Positions 1 through 5,037 of a stretch of 5,037 nt of DNA are shown here, piece after piece (positions within the stretch are counted from its first letter, which is position 1; each line of letters begins with the position of its first letter). Source of the stretch: Verrucomicrobiota bacterium (GTDB taxonomy: Bacteria; Verrucomicrobiota; Verrucomicrobiia; Limisphaerales; JADLHS01); assembly GCA_004297495.1 (NCBI GenBank), contig SCTL01000835.1, positions 1 through 5,037 on the forward strand. The letters run 5' to 3'. The notes beneath the pieces are model-generated. The model made no database searches. It had not been told where the DNA came from and saw only the letters and a list, made by a program, of their open reading frames with translations. Position numbers and translations under genes: made by a program.

Positions 1-2
1 TT

Positions 3-1382
3 GCCGCCTCGCGCCAATCGCCGGTCGAATCCATTCCGCGCGGACAGAAGTTCGTCAGGAATTTCACCAGTGCCGCCCGGGACAATCGTCCGGCAACTGA
101 AATGTCCGTCCTCGTGGAATTCATTTCCCCGCTCGGCGAGACGAATCTCGCCGGTGCATTCTGGAACGGCGGAACAGAATGGCAGGTGCGTTTTTGTCCT
201 GAAATCTGTGGCCGCTGGAAGCTCTCCACAATTTGTTCAGACACAAACAACGCCGGCCTGCACGCGCAGAGCGGCGAATTTCTCTGCACCGCGCCGGCAC
301 GACGGAACCTGTTCGACCAACACGGCGGGCTGCAAATCTCCCGTGATGGCCGTCGCTTCGAGTACGCCGATCACACGCCGTTTCCGGTGCTACTGGCCGC
401 GGGTGGAGCAGGCGATCCCGGCTTGAAACGCGCGGCCCTGTCCAGCCGAGCGCAATTACTCGCCGCTGGAAAATTTTCCGCCGTGTTGATCACACTCCCG
501 CGCGCAGCCCGTCTCGCCGATTGGGACGCGCAGTTGGATGCGCTCAACGACGCGGGACTGGTGCCGGTCATTGCGCCACTGTGGGAAATCGGCCTGCGCG
601 ACGAGGAGCTTTTAGATGAGGCGGCGGCCATTTCGCTTTGGCGCAACGCCATCGCGCGGTGGAATGCGAACCACGCTCTCTGGTTGTTTGCCTGCGAGGG
701 CCAGGGACTAGGCGCGAAGGTGAATCGCTGGCAAAAGATTGGCCGCGCTGTTTTCGGCAACTCGACTCACGCGCCGGTGATTTTTTACCCGGGCACAACG
801 GCGTGGATGATGGATGAATTCCGCGACGAAAACTGGGTGGGCGCGTTCGGATTCAAGACCGCCGACGCCAATCAAGCCGAGGCGTTGCGCTGGATGTTGC
901 TCGGCCCGTTGGCGAGCGAATGGAAAAAGTCCCCTGCCCGACCGTTGCTCAGTCTCTCGCCGCAAACGGATTCACGGCTCGCATGGTGGAGTCTGTTCCT
1001 CGCGCCGCCCTGCGGCACCAGTTTCGCGTCCGACTCAGCGATACTCGCGAAACCCACCGCTGATCTCTTTGGCACAATAGATTTCGCGCAACTCGCGCCC
1101 GCGCCGCGATTGCTGGCACGGCAGCCCGGCTATGATTCGCCGACGAATTTTGTTTCGGTGCTCGCCTCCGCATCGCGCGACCTCGTCGCCGCCTATCTGC
1201 CGCAAGGTGGAAGACTCGAACTCGTGTCCAGCGGCCTGCCTGCCGCCACGCGCTCCGAGTGGTTCAATCCCCACTCGGGAGAAAAAACTCCGGCCCGCGC
1301 GGAAGTCCACGAAGCTCGCATGAATTTCCAATCGCCAACTCGTGGGGAGTGGCTGCTCATCGTGCGGTCAGCCGGTAAATAA
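3..1382 (+). CDS. DUF5060 / apiosidase-like (DUF4038) / Collagen_bind_2 glycoside-hydrolase-like protein, 5' end missing
   Basis: The reading frame is open to the left edge, so the gene starts outside the window; the ATG at 102 is internal because the DUF5060-like domain already runs across it. Residues below count that Met as 1. Residues -33 to about 65 resemble DUF5060, a beta-sandwich, with GAFWNGGTEWQVRFCPE and SDTNNAGLHAQSGEF. Residues ~75-310 resemble the apiosidase-like (DUF4038) TIM barrel: LQISRDGRRFEYADHTPF at its entry, ARWNANHALWLFACEG where relatives have a conserved W-x-x-G-G-E segment (E199 retained), and LAWWSLFLAPPCGTSF near the end. Residues ~335-422 match Collagen_bind_2, with LVAAYLPQGG and WFNPHSGE. 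Relatives are secreted proteins acting on plant or microbial polysaccharides, usually in Bacteroidota, Planctomycetota and Verrucomicrobiota. The barrel looks shortened, and the usual G-E-P-x-Y-E segment is replaced by LSLSPQTDS, so catalysis is doubtful. Domain calls are from memory of the families. The gene ends 8 bp from the convergent anmK, with no visible terminator. Confidence 0.8.
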   Translation, partial: AASRQSPVESIPRGQKFVRNFTSAARDNRPATEMSVLVEFISPLGETNLAGAFWNGGTEWQVRFCPEICGRWKLSTICSDTNNAGLHAQSGEFLCTAPARRNLFDQHGGLQISRDGRRFEYADHTPFPVLLAAGGAGDPGLKRAALSSRAQLLAAGKFSAVLITLPRAARLADWDAQLDALNDAGLVPVIAPLWEIGLRDEELLDEAAAISLWRNAIARWNANHALWLFACEGQGLGAKVNRWQKIGRAVFGNSTHAPVIFYPGTTAWMMDEFRDENWVGAFGFKTADANQAEALRWMLLGPLASEWKKSPARPLLSLSPQTDSRLAWWSLFLAPPCGTSFASDSAILAKPTADLFGTIDFAQLAPAPRLLARQPGYDSPTNFVSVLASASRDLVAAYLPQGGRLELVSSGLPAATRSEWFNPHSGEKTPARAEVHEARMNFQSPTRGEWLLIVRSAGK

Positions 1383-1390
1383 TTTTCCGC

Positions 1391-2593
1391 TTAGGGCGTG
1401 AGGTTCACGTGATTGCCGGGCACGATGCTGCCCAACACCACGGCCCGCCGCGCGCCCGTGACGCTCGGCACGTTGCCCGGCACGTCCTGCAACGTCTCAT
1501 GCGCCAGCACCGCGAAGGAGAGCGCCTCCTTCGATTCCGCGCACATGCCGAACTCCTCGATCGGACACAACTGCGCCGGGCGGACGCGCTCGGCAATCAT
1601 CCCGCGCAACACGGGATTCAGCGCGCCGCCGCCCACCAACACCACTTGCGTCAGTTCCTGCAATCGCCGCGATAAATTGGGATACACAAATCGCCGGTAC
1701 GCCTCGGCGATGCTCGCCGCTGTCAACGCCGTCACCGTGGCGACGATGTCGCTCTGCGCGAGTTTTTCCTTCCGCGCGTCGGCCACCACGCGCCGGAAAA
1801 AAACTTCGCCGAATTCCTCGCGGCCTGTGGACTTCGGCGGCTGGCGCTTGAAGAACGGATGCTTGAGCCATTGCTTGACGAGTTTTTCGGAAACCCGTCC
1901 GCGCGCGGCCCACGAACCTTTGCGGTCGTAAGTCAACCGCCCGCCGCTCAGCGCGTGCACCACCGCGTCAATCACCATGTTGCCTGGGCCGGTGTCGAAG
2001 GCGCGCACGTCCGCCAGCGACGCGTTGGACGGCAGCCAGGTGAGATTGCCGATGCCGCCGATGTTCTGCACGATGCGCGGATGGCTCGGGCTGGTGATGA
2101 GCGCCCAGTCCACGTACGGCACCAGCGGCGCGCCCTGGCCGCCCGCCGCCACGTCGCGCACGCGAAAGTCCGCCACGGTCGTGATGCCCGTGCGCTCGGC
2201 GATCACCGCTGGCTCGCCGATCTGGAGCGTGGAAAGTTTTTGCGCGTTCGGCAGATGATGCACCGTCTGGCCGTGCGAACCGATGGCGTAAATGTCTTTC
2301 GGCTTGAGCCGCGCCTTGCGGATGGCCGCGAGGGTGGCTTTGGCGAACATTTCGCCGAGCACGAAATTCAATTCGCACACGTCGGCCACGCTGCCGTGCA
2401 AACACGCGTGCAGCACGCGGCGGCGAAAGTCTTTGGTGAATGCTTGCTGCACGTGCGAAAGGATGTGCACGGACAAGCCGCGCCCCGTTCCGGCGATCTC
2501 CGCTACCACGGCGTCAATGCCGTCGGCGGAAGTGCCGGACATCAGTCCCACGACATAACGCGGACGTACAGGTTTCCGTGACCACTGGTTCAT
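1391..2593 (-). CDS. anmK: Anhydro-N-acetylmuramic acid kinase AnmK
   Basis: AnmK phosphorylates and hydrolyses 1,6-anhydro-N-acetylmuramic acid to MurNAc-6-phosphate, a cytosolic step of peptidoglycan recycling before MurQ. The 400-residue length is slightly above the usual ~370-390. All signature segments of the ASKHA-fold family are present in order: GLMSGTSADGID (16-27, phosphate binding), GSHGQTVHH (105-113), ADFRVRDVAAGGQGAPLVP (141-159), NIGGIGN (177-183), FDTGPGN (199-205, whose Asp is taken to be the catalytic base), KSTGREEFG (254-262), LVGGGALNP (319-327), ESKEALSFAVLA (353-364) and GNVPSVTGA (373-381). No key residue is missing, so it should be active. The ATG start leaves 15 residues before the first motif, a little long, but it sits exactly 6 nt after a TAGTCT hexamer and no nearer start has a ribosome binding site. 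Neither murQ nor a muropeptide transporter is in the window. It lies downstream of the phosphoesterase gene on the same strand, but the 161-bp gap suggests its own promoter. Confidence 0.97.
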   Translation of the reverse strand: MNQWSRKPVRPRYVVGLMSGTSADGIDAVVAEIAGTGRGLSVHILSHVQQAFTKDFRRRVLHACLHGSVADVCELNFVLGEMFAKATLAAIRKARLKPKDIYAIGSHGQTVHHLPNAQKLSTLQIGEPAVIAERTGITTVADFRVRDVAAGGQGAPLVPYVDWALITSPSHPRIVQNIGGIGNLTWLPSNASLADVRAFDTGPGNMVIDAVVHALSGGRLTYDRKGSWAARGRVSEKLVKQWLKHPFFKRQPPKSTGREEFGEVFFRRVVADARKEKLAQSDIVATVTALTAASIAEAYRRFVYPNLSRRLQELTQVVLVGGGALNPVLRGMIAERVRPAQLCPIEEFGMCAESKEALSFAVLAHETLQDVPGNVPSVTGARRAVVLGSIVPGNHVNLTP

Positions 2594-2599
2594 GCCCGG

Positions 2600-2628
2600 A
2601 GACTAGGCACTCCCCGGCACGCCGACAA
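2600..2628 (-). promoter_or_regulatory. Putative sigma70-like promoter of anmK, start-codon-adjacent
   Basis: On the minus strand TTGTCG (2628-2623), a 17-bp spacer and TAGTCT (2605-2600) are followed by 6 nt and then the anmK ATG. The predicted transcription start would be the A of the ATG, giving a leaderless mRNA. The only purine-rich stretch, GGGGAG at 2615-2610, is 16 nt from the ATG, too far to serve as a normal Shine-Dalgarno site. Each hexamer has 4 of 6 consensus bases or fewer, so support comes mainly from spacing shared with the other genes in the window. Confidence 0.4.
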
Positions 2629-2754
2629 TTCTTAAAAACAGAAAGTTAAATTCTGGGAAGAAAGAAATACCGGTTTCTCTGCGCTGCTTGCTTCGACTCT
2701 CAACCCTCAACTCCTGCTCGCGATCTTTCGGAGTTCAACTCTCACCTTTTCCCA

Positions 2755-3663
2755 TCACTTCCGCCATTTCAACTCGACCTTCTCGCCGTGTTGCGGATGC
2801 GACTGGTCCACGCAGCGCAACTCCAGCTTCATGGCACGCGAGGTGAGCGTCGCGTGAATCCAACCGCTGGGATTGCCCGCTTTGAACGCGTAGGCCACGG
2901 GCGGCAAGTTCACCAAATGCAGTCCGCTCTCGTCCTGCCTACAACCCCACGCGTGCGTGTGCCCGAAAATCCAGGCCTTCACTTGCTTGCGCGGACGCAG
3001 GATGCCGAGCAGCGCCTCGGTGTCCTTCAATCCAGCGATGTTCCCGGCTTGTCCGGGATTGTGATGCACGAGCACGACTGCGGGCTTGCGCTTGTTCGCG
3101 TCCAAAGTTTTTGTCAGCCAATCAAGCTGACTTTCTCCGAGGAGGCCCGGCGTCTGCAAAGTTTTCTCCAGCGAATCCAGCACGAGCCAGTTCGCCCGCT
3201 CGCCGCGAATGAGAGCAACCTGCCGATCTTGCACTGGCGTCGCCGCGCGTTCCGAGCTCGTGATCGCGTCGAAGAAATTTTGCCGGTCATCATGATTGCC
3301 CAACGCGAGCGTCAACGGCACTCCGTCGGCTCGCAGTGGCGCGACCAGTCCCAGCGCAGATTGATAATCGCCCGCCTCGCCTTTGCTGAACGCAAGATCG
3401 CCGACGATGAACGCGCCCGCCGGCTTGCGGGACAGTGCGAGAACGTCAGCCACCACGGCTCGCAGATTCGCCGCCATGTTTACCTCGCGCGAGACCGTCG
3501 CGAGGTCGGCGGCCACGTGCGTGTCGGCCAGCAACGCCCACGAATCGGCATCCGTCCGCCGTGTCGCGGCGAAAAGTCGCGGAGCGAGCGCGCCGCCAAG
3601 ACACGCGATCAGTGAACGCCGTAAAAAGTCGCGACGTGAAATGGGTTTCAATCGAATCGGCAT
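2755..3663 (-). CDS. Tat-exported calcineurin-like metallophosphoesterase
   Basis: The 302-residue product opens with a twin-arginine signal: SRRDFLRR at 9-16, then a hydrophobic stretch to about residue 33 ending LFAA, so the mature enzyme should be periplasmic or surface-exposed and exported folded. The mature part carries the five metallophosphoesterase motifs in order: D47-x-H49 in LLADTH, GD at 88-89 in IVGDLA, GNHDD at 122-126, the histidine pair H200-H201 in LVHH, and GHTH at 234-237. These residues hold the dinuclear metal centre, so activity is expected. The architecture resembles class III cyclic-nucleotide phosphodiesterase/Icc-like enzymes, but the substrate cannot be read from sequence; phosphodiesters, nucleotides or phospholipid headgroups are all possible. 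The ATG at 3663 places the RR motif at a normal distance, and AGGGA 7-11 nt upstream could be a weak ribosome binding site. It is divergent from the YggS-family gene. No clear terminator follows it. Confidence 0.9.
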   Translation of the reverse strand: MPIRLKPISRRDFLRRSLIACLGGALAPRLFAATRRTDADSWALLADTHVAADLATVSREVNMAANLRAVVADVLALSRKPAGAFIVGDLAFSKGEAGDYQSALGLVAPLRADGVPLTLALGNHDDRQNFFDAITSSERAATPVQDRQVALIRGERANWLVLDSLEKTLQTPGLLGESQLDWLTKTLDANKRKPAVVLVHHNPGQAGNIAGLKDTEALLGILRPRKQVKAWIFGHTHAWGCRQDESGLHLVNLPPVAYAFKAGNPSGWIHATLTSRAMKLELRCVDQSHPQHGEKVELKWRK

Positions 3664-3669
3664 GTGCTT

Positions 3670-3698
3670 TCCCTACGCCGAATAAACGTCCGGCTCAA
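3670..3698 (-). promoter_or_regulatory. Weak putative promoter or ribosome binding site of the phosphoesterase gene
   Basis: On the minus strand TTGAGC (3698-3693) and TAGGGA (3675-3670) are separated by 17 bp, with 6 nt before the ATG at 3663. This is the same geometry as the other three genes, but the -10 lacks its final T and matches the consensus poorly. AGGGA inside it (3674-3670) is equally well read as a Shine-Dalgarno site, in which case the real promoter is further upstream and not identified. Confidence 0.2.
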
Positions 3699-3709
3699 GC
3701 GCGAAAGAA

Positions 3710-3738
3710 TTTACGACGGGCAATTTTCACTCTACGAT
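3710..3738 (+). promoter_or_regulatory. Putative sigma70-like promoter of the yggS homologue, start-codon-adjacent
   Basis: TTTACG (3710-3715), a 17-bp spacer and TACGAT (3733-3738) are followed by exactly 6 nt and then the GTG at 3745. Both hexamers match consensus at 4 of 6 positions. There is no Shine-Dalgarno sequence before the GTG, so a leaderless transcript beginning at the start codon is predicted. The -35 lies 11 bp from the -35-like element of the divergent phosphoesterase gene, so polymerase binding on the two sides could interfere. Confidence 0.42.
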
Positions 3739-3744
3739 GTCGCC

Positions 3745-4449
3745 GTGGACCTGGCCGCCAATCTCGAATCCATTCGCCAACGCATCCGCGCCGCCTGCGA
3801 ACGCGCCGGACGCGATGCCGCTTCCGTGACGCTGCTCGGCGTGACCAAAACGCATCCAGCCGAGACGGTGAACGACGCAGTGCGTCTCGGTCTGACGCAC
3901 TTCGGCGAGAACAAAGTTCAGGAAGCGAAGGCAAAGATTTCCAACTGCTCCGGCAAAGCGCGCTGGCATTTCATCGGCCATTTGCAATCCAACAAAGTTC
4001 GTGACGCGGTGGAACTGTTTGAAATGATTGAAAGCGTGGACAGCCTCGGCCTTGCGCGGGAAATCTCGAAGCGTGCCGAGCAGGCTGGCCGGACGCTGCC
4101 GATTCTTCTGGAGATAAACGTCGCGGGCGAAGCCAGCAAGTTCGGTTACAAGCCGGAGCAAATGCTGGCGGAGTTGACCGAACTCAATGCGTTGCCGCGA
4201 ATTGAAATTCATGGCTTGATGGCTGTTCCGCCGTGGACGCCCAATGCGGAGAACTCACGTCCGCATTTCAAAAGGTTGAGCGAACTCAAGACTCAAGCCG
4301 AAGCAATTCTCGGCGCTCCGTTGCCGCAATTGAGCATGGGCATGAGCGGAGACTTCGAGGTGGCCATCGAGGAAGGCGCAACGATTGTGCGCGTGGGCAC
4401 GGCGCTGTTTGGCGAGCGACGTTACGCCGCGAAGCCGGTCGAGAGTTGA
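3745..4449 (+). CDS. yggS: YggS/PLPBP-family pyridoxal 5'-phosphate homeostasis protein
   Basis: This cytosolic single-domain alanine-racemase-fold protein binds PLP but has no known enzymatic turnover; loss in other bacteria perturbs vitamin B6, isoleucine/valine and one-carbon pools. From the GTG at 3745 it is 234 residues, typical for the family. Visible signatures: ANLESIRQRI at the N-terminus, LLGVTKTHPAE (31-40) whose K35 should form the Schiff base with PLP, HFGENKVQEA (52-61), WHFIGHLQSNK (74-84), LEINVAGEASKFG (122-134), HGLMAVPP (156-163), LSMGMSGDFEVAI (196-208) and VRVGTALFG (215-223), the C-terminal part contacting the PLP phosphate. The frame extends upstream to another GTG at 3664, but those 27 codons do not look like the family and would overlap the divergent promoter, so the 3745 start is preferred; it fits relatives and has a -10-like hexamer 6 nt before it. 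Neighbours common beside yggS elsewhere (proC, yggT, sepF) are absent. Confidence 0.95.
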   Translation: MDLAANLESIRQRIRAACERAGRDAASVTLLGVTKTHPAETVNDAVRLGLTHFGENKVQEAKAKISNCSGKARWHFIGHLQSNKVRDAVELFEMIESVDSLGLAREISKRAEQAGRTLPILLEINVAGEASKFGYKPEQMLAELTELNALPRIEIHGLMAVPPWTPNAENSRPHFKRLSELKTQAEAILGAPLPQLSMGMSGDFEVAIEEGATIVRVGTALFGERRYAAKPVES

Positions 4450-4457
4450 GGAAAATC

Positions 4458-4486
4458 TTTCAATCGCATTCTTCCTCGTGTAACTT
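4458..4486 (+). promoter_or_regulatory. Putative start-codon-adjacent promoter of the 112-aa gene
   Basis: TTTCAA (4458-4463), a 17-bp spacer and TAACTT (4481-4486) are followed by 6 nt and then the GTG at 4493. The -35 is weak (3 of 6) and the -10 moderate. No Shine-Dalgarno sequence is present. The gene could also be read through from yggS, which ends 43 bp upstream. Confidence 0.3.
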
Positions 4487-4492
4487 GACGAC

Positions 4493-4831
4493 GTGACGAG
4501 TCAGACCTTTCAATCAGAAATCTCCGCGGCGATCAGCGCGTTCGACAAATACATCATCTGCCTCGGTAAATCGCGCGAAGATTTCGAGGCCGCGCTCGGC
4601 TCGCTGATGCTCAAGGCCATCAACGCCTACGAGAATCGCCCGCCGGGAATGCGCCACGGCATCGCGCTCGACCCGCACGTCACCATCATTCTCAGCCAGA
4701 GCGACGGCGCGAAGCCGCTGTGTGGAATTTATTTCAACCTCCATTCGCCGTACCAGAAAAGTTCCCTGCCCAGCACGGTTCAGCGCATGAACGAACCCGT
4801 GAGCGAGGAAACGAAGGAGACGGAAGACTGA
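4493..4831 (+). CDS. Unrecognised conserved-looking small protein, 112 aa
   Basis: I do not recognise a family. The product has no signal peptide or membrane segment, so it is probably cytosolic. It appears to have two N-terminal helices (about 5-20 and 28-47, the second amphipathic, EDFEAALGSLMLKAINAYE), a loop rich in Pro, Gly and Arg (NRPPGMRHGIALDP), then two beta-strand-like stretches, HVTIILSQS (62-70) and LCGIYFNLHSPYQK (76-89). A charged, probably disordered tail ends in SEETKETED. Two cysteines (C23, C77) show no metal-binding pattern. Codon use resembles the neighbours, and the alternation of helices, strands and a polar tail argues for a real protein. The GTG start is supported by a TAnnnT hexamer 6 nt upstream; there is no ribosome binding site. 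The 43-bp gap from the yggS homologue allows co-transcription, but no functional link is shown. Confidence 0.72.
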   Translation: MTSQTFQSEISAAISAFDKYIICLGKSREDFEAALGSLMLKAINAYENRPPGMRHGIALDPHVTIILSQSDGAKPLCGIYFNLHSPYQKSSLPSTVQRMNEPVSEETKETED

Positions 4832-4853
4832 CCGGCAGGCAGTTTCGGTCTTC

Positions 4854-4923
4854 GTAGCCGCCGAGGCAACGAGGCGGGAATGATTTCAGCCCAAACGCGC
4901 CGCCTCCTCACGTCGGCGGCTAC
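4854..4923. repeat. Imperfect inverted repeat (REP-like / hairpin) between convergent genes
   Basis: Arms 4854-4877 and 4900-4923 are 24 nt each and complementary at 20 positions, with a 22-nt loop. The outer 11 bp (GTAGCCGCCGA against its complement) and inner 7 bp (GAGGCGG) are perfect; the four mismatches cluster in the middle. It fills the 94-bp gap between two convergent genes, 22 bp after one stop and 2 bp before the other gene's stop. I recall similar GTAGCCGCCGACG-type palindromes being abundant between genes in Verrucomicrobiota, so it may be one copy of a dispersed REP-like family. It could also help terminate both transcripts, though there is no U-tract on either strand. Confidence 0.75.
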
Positions 4924-4925
4924 AT

Positions 4926-5037
4926 TTAGTGGTCGCGCACTTCGTCGCCCGGTTGGGCTTCACCTTCCACCACATCGGCCACGATGTTGTCATCGCGCTG
5001 CGGTCCGGTGATTTTCACGACGCCAACTTTCTGTCCA
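4926..5037 (-). CDS. C-terminal 36 codons of an unidentified protein, cut by the window edge
   Basis: On the minus strand an open frame enters from the right edge and stops at TAA (4928-4926). The visible end contains GQKVGVVKITGP, then RDDNIVADVVEGEAQPGDEVR and a final DH, with the strand-turn-strand rhythm and G-D-x-V-R close expected of a small beta-barrel or SH3-like domain. I associate tails of this kind (vG-x-v-k-v...-niVAdvv-G-x-a-x-xGDeVr) with Verrucomicrobiota and Planctomycetota proteins that have a signal peptide or coiled coil before the barrel, but the rest is outside the window, so no name is justified. Codon composition, the plausible protein and the convergent placement support it as real. 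The stop lies 2 bp beyond the inverted repeat. Confidence 0.7.
   Translation of the reverse strand, partial: GQKVGVVKITGPQRDDNIVADVVEGEAQPGDEVRDH

Noticed and set aside
1859..2581. A 240-codon plus-strand open frame antisense to anmK
   Set aside because: It is rich in Arg, His and Ala with no recognisable motif, as expected from reading GC-rich codons backwards; anmK on the other strand has every family motif.
2663..2678. AGAAA / TTTCT hairpin upstream of anmK as an operator
   Set aside because: A 5-bp AT-only stem of this size occurs often by chance, and no second copy is seen.
2709..2735. AACTCC / GGAGTT inverted repeat downstream of the phosphoesterase gene as a terminator
   Set aside because: A 6-bp stem with a 15-nt loop and no U-tract on the transcribed strand is too weak to call.
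3595..3610. Lipobox-like LIAC (residues 18-21) in the phosphoesterase signal peptide, suggesting a Tat lipoprotein
   Set aside because: The cysteine comes before most of the hydrophobic core and only a few residues after the twin arginines, with more arginines between, so a normal lipoprotein signal is unlikely; cleavage near LFAA fits better.
2788..3615. A 275-codon plus-strand open frame antisense to the phosphoesterase
   Set aside because: The translation is Arg/His/Gln-rich and without domain character, while the opposite strand encodes all five metallophosphoesterase motifs.
4448..4477. GAGGAA / TTCCTC inverted repeat after the yggS homologue as a terminator
   Set aside because: The stem is only 6 bp with an 18-nt loop and no following T-tract, and it overlaps the stop codon and the next gene's candidate -35.
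1..5037. A new multi-gene defence, mobile or biosynthetic system
   Set aside because: The recognisable genes are housekeeping or general carbohydrate-related, lie on mixed strands with separate promoters, and show no transposase, integrase, nuclease, reverse transcriptase or repeat array.

Overview
The window is GC-rich bacterial chromosome with tightly packed genes and no sign of mobile DNA, RNA genes or CRISPR. The best guess for the source is a Verrucomicrobiota member, possibly a soil or freshwater Pedosphaera/Limisphaerales-like lineage. This is inference from three things: the protein style, a GTAGCCGCC-type inverted repeat I associate with that phylum, and genes lacking Shine-Dalgarno sequences. 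The assignment is moderate at best and cannot be settled from this window alone.

Layout, left to right. (1) 3-1382 (+): the 3' part of a large secreted-type carbohydrate-active protein with a DUF5060 beta-domain, an apiosidase-like (DUF4038) barrel and a Collagen_bind_2-like C-terminal domain. Its start lies outside the window. (2) 1391-2593 (-): a complete anhydro-N-acetylmuramic acid kinase, anmK, convergent with (1) across only 8 bp. (3) 2594-2754: a 161-bp gap holding the probable anmK promoter. (4) 2755-3663 (-): a Tat-exported calcineurin-like metallophosphoesterase. (5) 3664-3744: a short divergent promoter region. (6) 3745-4449 (+): a complete YggS/PLPBP-family pyridoxal-phosphate homeostasis protein. 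(7) 4493-4831 (+): an unrecognised 112-residue protein. (8) 4854-4923: an imperfect 24-bp-armed inverted repeat in a convergent gap. (9) 4926-5037 (-): the last 36 codons of another gene, cut by the window edge.

The genes do not form one pathway. AnmK recycles peptidoglycan sugar, YggS buffers PLP and amino-acid pools, the phosphoesterase is predicted to act outside the cytoplasm, and the glycoside-hydrolase-like protein probably binds or processes polysaccharide. I see no previously undescribed multi-gene system.

The most interesting signal is regulatory. Three genes (anmK, yggS and the 112-aa gene) each have a TAnnnT hexamer exactly 6 nt before the start codon, a TT-starting -35-like hexamer 17 bp further up, and no Shine-Dalgarno sequence. 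This predicts leaderless mRNAs. The fourth start (phosphoesterase) has a weaker version of the same layout. The second point of interest is that the glycoside-hydrolase-like barrel appears to have lost part of its usual active-site motifs.
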